In this document: positions 16,320-26,647 of the stretch, piece by piece | Layout of the letters: each line of letters starts with the position of its first letter | Numbering within the stretch: position 1 is the first letter of the stretch | Source of the DNA: Nitrincola iocasae | GTDB taxonomy: Bacteria; Pseudomonadota; Gammaproteobacteria; Pseudomonadales; Balneatricaceae | Length of the DNA stretch: 64,000 nucleotides | Assembly (NCBI RefSeq): GCF_008727795.1 | Contig: NZ_CP044222.1 | Span: forward strand, 2,232,001-2,296,000 | Direction of reading: 5' to 3' | Notes under the pieces: generated by a model | What the model was told of the DNA's origin: nothing | Database searches by the model: none | What the model saw: the letters and a program-made list of their open reading frames with translations, nothing else | Position numbers and translations under genes: made by a program

Positions 16320-17569
16320 GCGAGTTGAGCTTTATGGAAAAACTGCTGGATGGCGTTGAGGTAGAGTGGAAGGCATTGAGCGAAGTGGCAGAATATTCAC
16401 CGACGCGAGTCAATGCTGCTGAACTTGATGCGAGCTCGTTCGTGGGAGTGGATAATCTTGTCGCTGAAAAAGGTGGACGTGTTGATGCAAGCTATCTGCC
16501 GAACACTGCCCGCTTGACGGCATATGAGCCAGGAGACATCCTTCTCGGCAATATCCGCCCGTACCTCAAGAAGGTGTGGAAGGCGACCAACTCAGGTGGC
16601 TGTAGTGGTGACGTCCTTGTCATACGCATCCTAGGTATGTTCAAACAAGTAGTTGACTCAGATTTTCTCTACTATCTCTTGTCATCAGATGAGTTTTTCT
16701 CGTACAGCATGCAGCACGCAAAAGGCGCAAAGATGCCGCGTGGAAACAAAACGGCGATTTTGAATTACCAAATCCCCATCCCATGTCCACAAAACCCGAA
16801 AAAATCCCTTGCCATCCAGACTGAAATCGTCCGCATTCTGGACGCATTTACCTCCCTTACAGCCGAGCTTACAGCCGAGCTTACAGCACGCAAAAAACAA
16901 TACAACTACTACCGTGACCAGTTGTTGAGTTTTAAAGAAGGTGAAGTGGAGTGGAAGACGCTGGGTGACGTAACCAAAAAATGGTACTCAGGTGGGACGC
17001 CTACAGCGGGAAGACCGGAATATTACAATTATGGCGAAATCCCATGGTTAAGAACTCAAGAAGTTAAATTTTCAGATATCGATAACACCGAAATAAAGAT
17101 AACTGAAGCTGCATTGAAAAACTCGGCCGCAAAATGGATTCCTGAAAATTGTGTAATAATTGCGATATCTGGAGCCACAGCAGGTCGATCTGCAATTAAT
17201 AAAATACCTTTGGCAACCAACCAGCACTGCGGTTGTTTGGAAATCGATAGTGATAAGGCGTTATACCGCTATGTCTTTCATTGGGTAAGTTTAAATTATG
17301 AAAACATTAAATCGTTAGGGCAAGGCGCCAGAGGGGACCTTAACTCAAGCATCATAAAAAGCTTCAAGTTGCCTATTCCATATCCTAACGATCCTGAAAA
17401 ATCGCTAGCCGAACAATCCCGCATCGTTACCATCCTGGATAAATTCGATGCCCTAACCTACTCCATCACCGAAGGCTTGCCTCGCGAAATTGAACTACGC
17501 CAAAAGCAATACGAATATTATCGAGATCTGTTGCTGAGTTTCCCGAAATTCGAGGAGGCTACTGCGTAA
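16316..17569 (+). CDS. hsdS: Type I restriction specificity subunit HsdS (prrB-like)
   Basis: A protein of 417 residues with two target-recognition domains (about 20-175 and 210-380). They are separated by a conserved helix ending [16 protein letters not shown] and closed by a second copy, [15 protein letters not shown]. Directly before the central helix stands a 12-bp tandem repeat (16859-16882) encoding TAEL twice. In EcoR124I-type enzymes the number of TAEL repeats sets the length of the spacer between the two half-sites. The DNA target cannot be read from the sequence. The gene overlaps hsdM and ends one base before prrC. Confidence 0.93.
   Translation: MSELSFMEKLLDGVEVEWKALSEVAEYSPTRVNAAELDASSFVGVDNLVAEKGGRVDASYLPNTARLTAYEPGDILLGNIRPYLKKVWKATNSGGCSGDVLVIRILGMFKQVVDSDFLYYLLSSDEFFSYSMQHAKGAKMPRGNKTAILNYQIPIPCPQNPKKSLAIQTEIVRILDAFTSLTAELTAELTARKKQYNYYRDQLLSFKEGEVEWKTLGDVTKKWYSGGTPTAGRPEYYNYGEIPWLRTQEVKFSDIDNTEIKITEAALKNSAAKWIPENCVIIAISGATAGRSAINKIPLATNQHCGCLEIDSDKALYRYVFHWVSLNYENIKSLGQGARGDLNSSIIKSFKLPIPYPNDPEKSLAEQSRIVTILDKFDALTYSITEGLPREIELRQKQYEYYRDLLLSFPKFEEATA
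16859..16888 (+). repeat. TAEL spacer repeat inside hsdS
   Basis: ACAGCCGAGCTT is present twice in tandem and is followed by a partial third copy (ACAGCA). Slippage would add or remove four residues without changing frame and, by analogy with EcoR124I and EcoR124II, would change the target spacer by one base pair. Confidence 0.8.
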
Positions 17570-17570
17570 T

Positions 17571-18746
17571 ATGGGCAAGAAGCTGAAAGATATAGCTCAT
17601 CTTCTGAGCACACCAAGAAATGTTAAGAATAAGAAAACTACCGAGGTTGAGGTAGTAAAGCAAGTTCCAAAAGTACAGCTTATCTATGCTTTCAATGGTA
17701 CAGGAAAAACGCGCCTTTCTCGGGAGTTTAAGCAGCTGGTCGCGCCAAAATGCACTAATGATGGCGAAGAGTCGCCATTGCCACGTGACAAAATACTCTA
17801 CTACAACGCCTTTACCGAAGATTTATTTTACTGGGATAACGATTTAGCAAGTGATGTCGAGCCAAAACTGAAAATTCAACCTAACTCATATACTGATTGG
17901 TTGCTCACACTGCTTAAAGATCTCGGCCAAGATGGTAATATCGTTAAGTACTTTCAACACTATGCCAATGACAAATTGACCCCGCATTTCAGCGAAGATT
18001 TTACCGAGGTGACTTTTTCTCTGGAGCGCGGTGACGATGAGCACTCAGGCAGCCTGAAAATCTCCAAAGGTGAAGAAAGCAATTTTATCTGGAGTATTTT
18101 CTACACCCTGCTGGATCAAGTTATTACCATCCTCAATGTCCCCGAACCCGAAGAGCGGGAAACGAACCAGTTTGATCAGTTGGAATATGTGTTTATTGAT
18201 GACCCAGTGAGTTCTCTGGATGAAAATCACTTGATCGAGCTGGCAGTTAGCTTGGCGGGCTTGATTAAATCCAGTCAGTCTGGTTTGAAATTTATCATCA
18301 CAACGCACAGCCCGCTGTTCTATAACGTGCTTTTCAATGAACTAAATAGCAAGACCTGCTACCTGCTGGAACGTTTTGAAGATGGTACCTTTTCCCTGAC
18401 TGAAAAACAGGGCGACTCCAACAAAAGCTTCTCCTATCATCTATATTTAATACAAACCCTTGAACAAGCGGTCGCCGAAAATCAGGTACAAAAATACCAC
18501 TTTACGCTTTTGCGCAACCTGTATGAAAAAACTGCCAGCTTTCTGGGCTACCCGAAATGGTCTGAACTCTTGCCTGGTGATAAGCAAGCTTATTTGAACC
18601 GCATCATTCAATTTACCAGTCATTCAACCTTGTCGAATGACGCAGTTGCCGAACCAACACCGCCTGAGAAGCAGACTGTTAACTTGTTGCTAAATCACTT
18701 GAAAAAAGAATATGGCTTTTGGCAGCAGGTAGAAACCAATGATTAA
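17571..18746 (+). CDS. prrC: Anticodon nuclease PrrC
   Basis: A protein of 391 residues (E. coli PrrC has 396). The N-terminal ABC-type NTPase has Walker A FNGTGKT at 41-47, the Phe/Tyr/Trp-rich PrrC box [16 protein letters not shown] near 76-91, an ABC signature-like SKGEES at 165-170, Walker [16 protein letters not shown] at 206-220 and the switch TTHSP at 244-248. The C-terminal nuclease triad known from PrrC (Arg320, Glu324, His356) appears here as Arg315, Glu319 and His351 with identical spacing. PrrC cuts tRNA-Lys at the anticodon when its guarding type I enzyme is inactivated by phage. Its position between hsdS and hsdR is exactly that of the prr locus. Confidence 0.95.
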   Translation: MGKKLKDIAHLLSTPRNVKNKKTTEVEVVKQVPKVQLIYAFNGTGKTRLSREFKQLVAPKCTNDGEESPLPRDKILYYNAFTEDLFYWDNDLASDVEPKLKIQPNSYTDWLLTLLKDLGQDGNIVKYFQHYANDKLTPHFSEDFTEVTFSLERGDDEHSGSLKISKGEESNFIWSIFYTLLDQVITILNVPEPEERETNQFDQLEYVFIDDPVSSLDENHLIELAVSLAGLIKSSQSGLKFIITTHSPLFYNVLFNELNSKTCYLLERFEDGTFSLTEKQGDSNKSFSYHLYLIQTLEQAVAENQVQKYHFTLLRNLYEKTASFLGYPKWSELLPGDKQAYLNRIIQFTSHSTLSNDAVAEPTPPEKQTVNLLLNHLKKEYGFWQQVETND

Positions 18747-18780
18747 ATACGCTGACACTCACGCATAAGGAAGGAACCCT

Positions 18781-19821
18781 ATGTCCAAGCATCTAAGCCT
18801 GCAAGACCAAACCACGGAGTTTCTGCTCTACACCGCACCCAATGGCGAGATAAAAGTGGAGGTACTGCTCAGTGGTGAGACCATCTGGTTGACCCAGGAG
18901 CGCATGGCCGAGCTGTTTGGTGTGCAGCGCCCAGCGATCACCAAACACCTTAAAAATATATTTGAAAGCAATGAATTACAGGAAAGCATGGTATGTTCCA
19001 TTTTGGAACATACCACTGAACACGGAGCGATTGCCGGTAAAACTCAGACCAGCAAGGTCAAGTATTACAATCTGGATGCGGTGATCTCCGTTGGCTACCG
19101 AGTCAACTCGGCGCAGGCGACTCAATTCCGAATTTGGGCAACCCAACTGATCAAGGAGTACATCATCAAGGGTTTTGCCATGGATGATGAACGACTGAAA
19201 AATGGCCGTTACTTTGGCAAGGATTATTTCCGCGAGTTACTGGAGCGGGTGCGTTCCATCCGCGCCAATGAGCGGCGCATCTATCAACAAATTACCGATA
19301 TTTTTGCCGAATGCAGCATCGATTACGACCCAAAATCGGAAACCACCCGGTTGTTTTACGCCCACGTGCAAGACAAGTTTCATTATGCCATTACCGGCCA
19401 TACCGCGGCTGAAATCATTTCGCTAAAAGCGGATTCCAGCAAACCGTTGATGGGCATGAGCACTTATAAAAATGCACCGGATGGGCGGGTATTGAAGTCG
19501 GACTCAACCGTGGCGAAAAATTATTTAGGTGAGGACGACATAAAAAAACTGGAACGCACTGTGTCGGCATTTTTTGACTATATAGAGGGTATTATCGAGC
19601 GACGTAACACCTTCACCATGGAAAGCTTTGCCGAAAGTGTGAATAAGTTTCTGGCCTTTAATGAATACCAGGTTCTGGAGGGCTACGGTAGCGTCAGCCG
19701 TAAGCAGGCCGAACAGAAAGCGTTTGCAGAGTATGACAAGTTCAACAAACAGCAACCTATTGAGTCTGATTTTGATCGTGAAGTGAAAAAACTGCTGCAT
19801 AAAAAGGATACTAAGCAATGA
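18781..19821 (+). CDS. rhuM: RhuM family protein inside the prr operon
   Basis: A protein of 346 residues with GGAAGG about 8 nt before the ATG. The N-terminal part ([20 protein letters not shown], then [30 protein letters not shown]) is a winged/HTH-like region typical of RhuM proteins. The C-terminal part with [19 protein letters not shown] and the late [17 protein letters not shown] is also family-specific. RhuM was named from a Salmonella pathogenicity island and often stands between hsdS and hsdR; its biochemical role is unknown. It overlaps hsdR by four bases, so it is produced together with the restriction subunit. The DNA-binding HTH suggests a regulator or Fic-like accessory, which is unproven. 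Confidence 0.9.
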   Translation: MSKHLSLQDQTTEFLLYTAPNGEIKVEVLLSGETIWLTQERMAELFGVQRPAITKHLKNIFESNELQESMVCSILEHTTEHGAIAGKTQTSKVKYYNLDAVISVGYRVNSAQATQFRIWATQLIKEYIIKGFAMDDERLKNGRYFGKDYFRELLERVRSIRANERRIYQQITDIFAECSIDYDPKSETTRLFYAHVQDKFHYAITGHTAAEIISLKADSSKPLMGMSTYKNAPDGRVLKSDSTVAKNYLGEDDIKKLERTVSAFFDYIEGIIERRNTFTMESFAESVNKFLAFNEYQVLEGYGSVSRKQAEQKAFAEYDKFNKQQPIESDFDREVKKLLHKKDTKQ

Positions 19822-22800
19822 TCGACTATAAACCCATCGCCGAATCGAATCGCTTTATCGTTTTAGATAAATACACCAAGCAATGGCAAGTTTCTGAAAG
19901 CTACCAGAGCGAGAGCGATTTAGAGCGCGAGTTGATTCAGGATTTAGTCAATCAAGGCTATGAGTACCTGCCTGGCCTAAACAACCCCGAAGCCATGCTG
20001 GCCAATGTGCGCGTGCAATTGCAAGTGTTGAATAAGGTACAGTTTGCCGAGGGTGAATGGTTGCGCTTTGTGGAAACCTACCTGGATAAGCCTAGCGATG
20101 GCATTGTCGATAAAACCCGCAAGGTACATGATGATTATATTCACGATTTTGTGTTTGATGATGGCCGTATTCAGAACATCTACCTGCTCGATAAAAACAA
20201 CATTGCCCGCAATAAGCTGCAGGTAATTAAGCAATTTGAGCAAGCCGGTACTCACGCCAACCGTTACGATGTAACCATTTTGGTCAATGGATTGCCATTG
20301 GTTCAAATTGAGCTGAAAAAACGTGGTGTGGCGATTCGCGAAGCGTTTAACCAAGTACACCGCTACAGCAAAGAGAGCTTTAATGTTGAAAGCTCGCTCT
20401 TTAAGTATTTGCAACTGTTTGTGATTTCCAACGGCACCGACTGCCGCTATTTCGCCAACACCACAGCGCGCAACAAAAACAGTTTCGACTTCACCATGAA
20501 TTGGGCGAAAGCCGATAACAGCCTGATTAAAGACTTAAAAGATTTTACCGCGACCTTTTTCCAGAAAAACACCCTGCTCAATGTGCTGCTACATTATTCG
20601 GTATTTGATGTAAGCAACACCCTGCTTGTGATGCGTCCTTACCAGATTGCGGCCACCGAGCGTACGCTATGGAAAATCAACAGCGCTTATCAAGCCAAAA
20701 ACTGGAGCAAGCCCGAAAGCGGTGGCTACATCTGGCACACCACCGGATCCGGTAAAACGTTGACCAGTTTCAAAGCGGCACGCTTGGCGACTGAGCTGGC
20801 GTTTATTGATAAAGTTTTTTTTGTGGTGGACAGGAAAGATCTGGACTACCAAACCATGAAGGAATACCAGCGCTTTTCACCCGATAGCGTGAATGGCTCA
20901 GACAGCACCGCTGGGCTTAAGCGCAACTTGGATAAAGACGATAACAAGATCATCGTCACCACTATTCAGAAGCTCAACAACCTGATGAAAAGCGAGGGTG
21001 ACCTGCCGGTGTATAACAAGCAGGTGGTGTTTATTTTTGATGAATGCCATCGCAGCCAGTTTGGTGAGGCGCAGAAAAACCTGCAGAAAAAATTCAAAAA
21101 GTTTTATCAGTTTGGTTTTACCGGCACGCCCATCTTCCCACAAAATGCCCTTGGTGCCGAAACCACTGCCAGCGTATTTGGACGGGAGTTGCACTCTTAT
21201 GTGATTACCGATGCTATTCGCGATGAAAAAGTGCTCAAGTTCAAGGTGGACTACAACGATGTGCGCCCGCAATTCAAGGTGATTGAAACAGAGCAGGATG
21301 AGAAAAAGCTCAACGCAGCAGAGAACAGGCAAGCCCTGTTGCACCCCGACCGGATTCGGGAAGTATCGCAGTATATTCTGAATAAGTTTCACCAAAAAAC
21401 TCACCGTCTACAAGCGGGCGGCAAGGGCTTTAACGCCATGTTTGCGGTGAGCAGTGTGGATGCAGCCAAGCTGTATTACGAGGCGTTCAGGCAGTTGCAG
21501 CAAGACACAGATAGGCCGCTGAAGGTTGCCACTATCTTTTCGTTTGCGGCCAATGAAGAACAGGATGCCGTGGGCGAGATTCCAGATGAAAGCTTTGATG
21601 TATCTGCCATGAACAGCAGTGCTAAGGAGTTTTTAAATGCAGCTATTAATGACTATAACGCGACTTTTAAAACCAATTTTGGCGTAGACAGAAACGGCTT
21701 TCAAAACTATTACCGTGACCTGGCCAAGCGTGTGAAAAGCCAGGAAATAGACTTGCTGATTGTGGTGGGCATGTTCCTGACCGGCTTTGATGCCCCAACT
21801 TTGAATACGCTATTTGTCGATAAAAACCTGCGTTATCACGGTTTAATCCAGGCCTATTCACGCACCAACCGTATTTATGATGCCACCAAAACCTTTGGCA
21901 ATATCGTTACCTTCCGCGACTTAGAGAAAGCTACGATTGATGCCATTACCTTGTTTGGTGATAAGAACACAAAAAACGTAGTACTTGAAAAAAGCTATCA
22001 GGAATACATGGAAGGCTTTACCGATCTGGTTACCGGTGAAGCCCGACGTGGCTTCATGGATGTAGTTGCGGAATTAGAACAACGCTTCCCTAACCCTGAT
22101 GAGATTGTATTGGAAAAGGATAAAAAAGACTTTGCTAAGTTGTTTGGTGAGTATTTGCGCGTAGAGAACGTGTTACAAAATTACGATGAATTTGCCAGCC
22201 TGAAAGCCTTGCAAGGTATTGACTTAAGCGATCCAGAAGCGGTTGAAGCCTTCAAGGCTGAACACTATTTAACGGATGATGACATAGCTGCACTGCAAAC
22301 TATCAGAATCCCTGCTGAGCGCAAAATTCAAGATTACCGCTCAAGCTATAATGATATTCGTGATTGGCTGCGCCGTGAGAAAGCCGCTGAATATAAAGAA
22401 AACTCCACCATTGATTGGGACGATGTGGTGTTTGAAGTAGACTTGCTTAAATCGCAAGAAATAAATCTTGATTACATTCTTGAGCTGATTTTTGAGCAAA
22501 ACAAAAAGAATAGAACTAAGGGCGAAATGATCGAAGAAGTGCGCCGGTTGATTCGTGCCAGCCTTGGTAACCGTGCAAAGGAAAGCCTGATTGTTGATTT
22601 TATTAACCAAACTGACCTGGATATGATGGTTGATAAGGCCGGTATCATTGATGAATTCTTCAGCTTTGCACAAACGGAACAAGCCCGAGAAGCGGAAGAG
22701 TTGATTCGTTCAGAGGGCTTAAATGAAGACGCCGCTAAGCGCTACATCCTCGCCTCACTGAAACGAGAGTACGCCAGTGAAAACGGTACTGAATTAAATT

Positions 22801-22916
22801 CAACACTACCCAAAATGAGCCCGCTTAATCCAGCCTACAAAACCAAGAAACAGAATGTTTTTCAGAAAATTGCCGCGTTTGTTGAGAAATTTAAAGGCGT
22901 GGGTGGAAAGATTTAG
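19818..22916 (+). CDS. hsdR: Type I restriction endonuclease subunit HsdR (prrD-like)
   Basis: A protein of 1032 residues. The N-terminal PD-(D/E)xK nuclease has Asp151, Glu165 and Lys167 ([10 protein letters not shown] then QIELKKRG), the same residue numbers as reported for EcoR124I. The SF2 translocase follows, with Walker A TTGSGKT, DECH motif II ([12 protein letters not shown]) and GFTGTP. The C-terminal helical assembly domain runs to the end. It cleaves unmethylated DNA after ATP-driven translocation and, with HsdM and HsdS, holds PrrC silent. It is the last gene of the coupled operon hsdM-hsdS-prrC-rhuM-hsdR. Confidence 0.95.
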   Translation: MIDYKPIAESNRFIVLDKYTKQWQVSESYQSESDLERELIQDLVNQGYEYLPGLNNPEAMLANVRVQLQVLNKVQFAEGEWLRFVETYLDKPSDGIVDKTRKVHDDYIHDFVFDDGRIQNIYLLDKNNIARNKLQVIKQFEQAGTHANRYDVTILVNGLPLVQIELKKRGVAIREAFNQVHRYSKESFNVESSLFKYLQLFVISNGTDCRYFANTTARNKNSFDFTMNWAKADNSLIKDLKDFTATFFQKNTLLNVLLHYSVFDVSNTLLVMRPYQIAATERTLWKINSAYQAKNWSKPESGGYIWHTTGSGKTLTSFKAARLATELAFIDKVFFVVDRKDLDYQTMKEYQRFSPDSVNGSDSTAGLKRNLDKDDNKIIVTTIQKLNNLMKSEGDLPVYNKQVVFIFDECHRSQFGEAQKNLQKKFKKFYQFGFTGTPIFPQNALGAETTASVFGRELHSYVITDAIRDEKVLKFKVDYNDVRPQFKVIETEQDEKKLNAAENRQALLHPDRIREVSQYILNKFHQKTHRLQAGGKGFNAMFAVSSVDAAKLYYEAFRQLQQDTDRPLKVATIFSFAANEEQDAVGEIPDESFDVSAMNSSAKEFLNAAINDYNATFKTNFGVDRNGFQNYYRDLAKRVKSQEIDLLIVVGMFLTGFDAPTLNTLFVDKNLRYHGLIQAYSRTNRIYDATKTFGNIVTFRDLEKATIDAITLFGDKNTKNVVLEKSYQEYMEGFTDLVTGEARRGFMDVVAELEQRFPNPDEIVLEKDKKDFAKLFGEYLRVENVLQNYDEFASLKALQGIDLSDPEAVEAFKAEHYLTDDDIAALQTIRIPAERKIQDYRSSYNDIRDWLRREKAAEYKENSTIDWDDVVFEVDLLKSQEINLDYILELIFEQNKKNRTKGEMIEEVRRLIRASLGNRAKESLIVDFINQTDLDMMVDKAGIIDEFFSFAQTEQAREAEELIRSEGLNEDAAKRYILASLKREYASENGTELNSTLPKMSPLNPAYKTKKQNVFQKIAAFVEKFKGVGGKI

Positions 22917-23000
22917 GCGTGCATTCACGTTAATCAATGGGTGGTAGAAGCATGCATAATCAACAAGGATCTTCTTAAACCAAACGAGACTGTATAATTT

Positions 23001-25709
23001 ATGATCACTGTCAGCAAGCAGATCCAAAGCGCTGACGAGGCAATCTGTCAGAATATCGACTCGCTGTCTGAGCAGCGGGCATTGCTCTCGAAGAACCTCC
23101 TATCACAACTCAGAAACCTGGTAGAGGGAGTCGCGGTCCGCCTTCACACAGGCTCACCGGATGCTGAATTTAATCACCCAGCGATTGAACCGGGGCTCAC
23201 CTTTGTCAAAAGCAAGGCAAAATTCAACTTCCTCGGCAAGTTTCACAAACTAATCCAAAAAAGCGCTTCCCACTACACTTTGGATGGAGATTCTTCTGAA
23301 CGCTTGATGCTAAAGTATTTCGAGTACCTCTACCGCATCCGCAGTTTGCTGCAAGACAACTGTGGTTTAAGTGTTCTGGCAAACCTGGAAGCCTTCCCGA
23401 TCGATCTAGATCCGTCGCTTCGGGAGTACCACGAGAAGATCGCCGCAAGGATTGAAGCGGTTCGTTCTGCACATCCACACAGCACTGATCGAGATAGGGG
23501 TCGGTACTACATTCACAAAACATGTCCGTTCTGTGTTGGCGGGCGGATCTACTACGAGGTCACCTTCTACCGCGCCGTCAACAAGGTAAGCAAGTTCGAC
23601 CGCATCATCGCCTTCACCGATATCGACATGACTGACAAGTACGCAGCCATGCTGACGCTCCAGCGAGATTCCATTGACGTACTCGACCAGACCATGCCAA
23701 TCACGATCATCTGCGAGTGGGAAGTATCGATTCGCCCATGTGAGTTCGACAACTTCGCGCACCTGCTAGGCATCACTATGTCAGCTCAGACTAACTCGGC
23801 GGAGTATCGATTCCTGATGCATTGGCTAACATTTAACTCAAATAATCTGATCGACCTGATAGAGATGCCCGATAATAAGTATTTGCAGGTAAGGGAGGAA
23901 GGTACTAGAGGAGTATCCCAAGCACGGATCTTTCACATGCTGGATGAAGTCCGCCGTATCGTCAGGTCAGCCGCTCCGGGCCACAATATCATTCGCTATC
24001 TCCTGCTGCGGATGCACAACCATAATATTAAGCCCCAGTATAACTGGGAGGGCTGTGGCCGCCTCTCCCACATGAAGCTTCAGTACGGCTGCATTCCCTT
24101 TGATACCATGCCACTGTGCACCTCGCTACCGGCACACAACCCTCGTTACTGGGATGTTGTCGAAAGCCTCGATATGACCGGACGAAGCCATGAACTGCTC
24201 GCTCGACGAGTGAAGAACAACGTGGAGCGTCATGGCATTCTTTACACCCCCATGGCCGACCTTGAGGAGTTTGGAGACGTCAAAGGACTAATACTCTCAT
24301 ACAATAATAAGCTCTATCGCAAGCATACGCAGCGCCAGCTCGTGCTCGACAAAGGGCACGTTTTCATCTGTGAGTATGAGAACGACACAGTATCCATAGT
24401 CGAGAAGCTTCAGAAGTACGCATCCTCCCAAATCGATGGCTACACGCAAGCCGTTGAGCGTTGGCTTAATGAAACACCTCGTAGCATCGACGACCCAATG
24501 AAGGAGATAGCGCTAAAGCAGCTGTTCAGCAAGTCTCGCGTCGCCCTGATCTACGGCGCAGCTGGCACTGGCAAGTCCACGATGGTGGACCACATCGCAC
24601 ACTACTTCAACGATAAGCAAAAGCTCTTTCTTGCACACACCAATCCAGCAATCGACAACCTCAAGCGCAAGGTAACCGCACAAAACTCTGACTTCCGGAC
24701 GATCAGCAGCCAGATTGGCAGAAAATCCTCCGATTCGGAGTATGACCTCCTCGTTATCGACGAGTGTAGTACCGTCAGCAACTCTGACTTGATTAAAGTG
24801 TTGAGTAGTACCTCCTTCAAGCTACTTGTACTAGTGGGTGACGTCTACCAGATCGAGTCAATCCAGTTCGGCAACTGGTTCGAAATTATTCGTTCATTCA
24901 TCCCAAATACGTCAGTGTTCGAGCTGACGACTCCCTTCAGAACTCAGAACCCCGCACTCTTGAGCTTCTGGAACAAGGTCCGAGCCATCGAAGATGACAT
25001 CGCAGAGGTTATGGCTCGCAACGGATACTCGACCATGCTGGACAAAACGCTATTCGAGACGCAAGAGGAAGATCAGATCATCCTGTGTCTGAATTACGAT
25101 GGACTCTATGGTATCAACAACATCAACCGATTTTTGCAAAGCAGCAACCCTGGTACAGAAACCACCTGGCGTGAGTCTACGTACAAGATTGGCGACCCTG
25201 TTCTTTTCTACGAGGCCGAGCGGTTCCGACCGGTAATCTATAACAACCTTAAAGGCAAGATCGTTGACATTGACCGCCAACGCGGACGAATCCAATTCGA
25301 CGTTGAACTTGAGAGATCGCTCAGTGATTTCGATGTCGACTGTGATGATCTTGAATGGCTGGAAGGCTCGACTGTGCGCTTCTCCGTCTACGAGTCTGAT
25401 ATTAGCGACGAGGACGACGACTCACTGAACACCACCGTGCCATTTCAAGTGGCCTACGCCGTGTCAATTCATAAAGCACAAGGGCTCGAATTTGACTCAG
25501 TCAAGATCGTAATCACCGATGCCAATGAAGACGACATTACGCATAGCATTTTCTACACAGCCATTACAAGGGCACGTAAGCGGCTGCAGATTTTCTGGAC
25601 GCCTGAGACGCAACATAGTGTTTTACAACGCCTCCACCGCAATGCCAACCAAAAGGACGTCTCACTCATTGCTAGCCGTCGTGGCCTTACGCCGGTCAGT
25701 AGGGGTTGA
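23001..25709 (+). CDS. SF1 (RecD/UvrD-like) helicase, large, function unknown
   Basis: A protein of 902 residues. The first 480 residues have no recognised family but contain one CPFC pair near 175-178 and many aromatic and basic residues. The C-terminal half is a superfamily 1 helicase: Walker A GAAGTGKST at 519-527, motif II DECS near 587-590, motif III VGDVYQIESIQFGNW, motif IV TTPFRTQNP, and late motifs VSIHKAQGLEFDSVKI and YTAITRARKRLQIFW. Such proteins act as ATP-driven translocases on single strands. It starts 84 nt after hsdR on the same strand, so it may belong to the restriction island. I do not identify it with a named defence system. Confidence 0.85.
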   Translation: MITVSKQIQSADEAICQNIDSLSEQRALLSKNLLSQLRNLVEGVAVRLHTGSPDAEFNHPAIEPGLTFVKSKAKFNFLGKFHKLIQKSASHYTLDGDSSERLMLKYFEYLYRIRSLLQDNCGLSVLANLEAFPIDLDPSLREYHEKIAARIEAVRSAHPHSTDRDRGRYYIHKTCPFCVGGRIYYEVTFYRAVNKVSKFDRIIAFTDIDMTDKYAAMLTLQRDSIDVLDQTMPITIICEWEVSIRPCEFDNFAHLLGITMSAQTNSAEYRFLMHWLTFNSNNLIDLIEMPDNKYLQVREEGTRGVSQARIFHMLDEVRRIVRSAAPGHNIIRYLLLRMHNHNIKPQYNWEGCGRLSHMKLQYGCIPFDTMPLCTSLPAHNPRYWDVVESLDMTGRSHELLARRVKNNVERHGILYTPMADLEEFGDVKGLILSYNNKLYRKHTQRQLVLDKGHVFICEYENDTVSIVEKLQKYASSQIDGYTQAVERWLNETPRSIDDPMKEIALKQLFSKSRVALIYGAAGTGKSTMVDHIAHYFNDKQKLFLAHTNPAIDNLKRKVTAQNSDFRTISSQIGRKSSDSEYDLLVIDECSTVSNSDLIKVLSSTSFKLLVLVGDVYQIESIQFGNWFEIIRSFIPNTSVFELTTPFRTQNPALLSFWNKVRAIEDDIAEVMARNGYSTMLDKTLFETQEEDQIILCLNYDGLYGINNINRFLQSSNPGTETTWRESTYKIGDPVLFYEAERFRPVIYNNLKGKIVDIDRQRGRIQFDVELERSLSDFDVDCDDLEWLEGSTVRFSVYESDISDEDDDSLNTTVPFQVAYAVSIHKAQGLEFDSVKIVITDANEDDITHSIFYTAITRARKRLQIFWTPETQHSVLQRLHRNANQKDVSLIASRRGLTPVSRG

Positions 25710-25721
25710 ACGAAAAAACGC

Positions 25722-25786
25722 AGCGGAACTGGCATATTTTCATCATGTTCACTACCATACCAGCCAGACTGGCTGATCGGGCGTCA
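25722..25786 (-). pseudogene. Relic of an internal segment of the PQQ dehydrogenase gene
   Basis: About 60 bases (CTGGCATATTTTCATCATGT and onward to CTGATCGGGCGTC) match the functional dehydrogenase gene around 30617-30683 with few differences and a small indel. With the relic at 14388-14510 it suggests that the restriction/helicase block interrupted a second copy of that gene. It lies over the 3' end of nothing intact. Confidence 0.75.
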
Positions 25787-25831
25787 AAACCACTCAGCGT
25801 GTTTGAATTACGCCATCGCGATTTAAAAATA

Positions 25832-26494
25832 ATGAGAGTCTGTGACGGTGTACATTTTTATTTAGAAATTTCTTACCCGAGTGATTCTCCAGGAGTTAAC
25901 GTGCAAAAAACAGAGTTGTTTTTCAAAAACCTTAACATTGCGTTGTCAACTTCTGCAAAGTTTTTTTTAAAGGATGTACCAGTAATTTCTTTTCAAGACT
26001 ACTCAGACAAAAATTCAACACAAATCAATGAACTAATAGATAGCTGGTTTAAAGCTATGATCAAAGATCGTGATATGAAAGGAATATCTAGAGAAAGTAC
26101 TGTTTATGACTGTTCAGGAATGGCTGTATCCCTATACTTATTCCTTCAAGATACACTAGGCATTCCTTGTCATATTGTTATTGGAGATATGAAAATATTC
26201 GGAGAATTAGAATATAATACATCATACGAACATCTTTATGAAATAATAAATGGAAAACCACATGACAAGATAAATTATCACGTCTGGGTTATCACAGAAA
26301 ACTATTTAATCATAGACCCAACATTTAGATTAAAAGAATCCGAAAAAGAACTATTTATATCTGGTAAAACTGATGCTGGTGTTTGCATTTATAATATCAA
26401 AAAAATCCCTGATGAACTTGATTATATTCCAATGTTAGTTGGTTTAGATCTTCTGATTAGAACAAATCAACTATCACCAATTGAGTTCACCTAA
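25832..26494 (+). CDS. Transglutaminase-fold (papain-like) protein, Cys-His-Asp
   Basis: The frame is open from 25706, but its first part is relic dehydrogenase DNA, so I take the ATG at 25832 (220 residues); no good ribosome site is visible and the gene may be 5'-truncated. A likely catalytic triad is Cys94 (YDCSGMAVSLYLF), His150 (NYHVWVI) and Asp162 (LIIDPTF), the order and spacing of transglutaminase-like cysteine proteases or transferases. The gene is much more AT-rich than its surroundings, a sign of transfer. It converges on a HEPN protein gene. Substrate and role are unknown; a protease or transferase effector in a defence island is a reasonable guess. Confidence 0.65.
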   Translation: MRVCDGVHFYLEISYPSDSPGVNVQKTELFFKNLNIALSTSAKFFLKDVPVISFQDYSDKNSTQINELIDSWFKAMIKDRDMKGISRESTVYDCSGMAVSLYLFLQDTLGIPCHIVIGDMKIFGELEYNTSYEHLYEIINGKPHDKINYHVWVITENYLIIDPTFRLKESEKELFISGKTDAGVCIYNIKKIPDELDYIPMLVGLDLLIRTNQLSPIEFT

Positions 26495-26647
26495 CAAGTT
26501 AATTATGATTACACGTTAATTTAAAAATAAATATAATAAAATAATGTTTATCTTATTTTTTTACGTAAATCAGCCAAGACTCAATAAAGATAAATCTAAG
26601 ATAAAGTATGAACACAGACATATACCTACTACAACAGCTTCAGAATA

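Noticed and set aside
25706..25831. N-terminal extension of the Cys-His-Asp protein from a TTG at 25706
   Set aside because: Most of it is relic dehydrogenase DNA read by chance in frame, so it is not counted as part of the protein.
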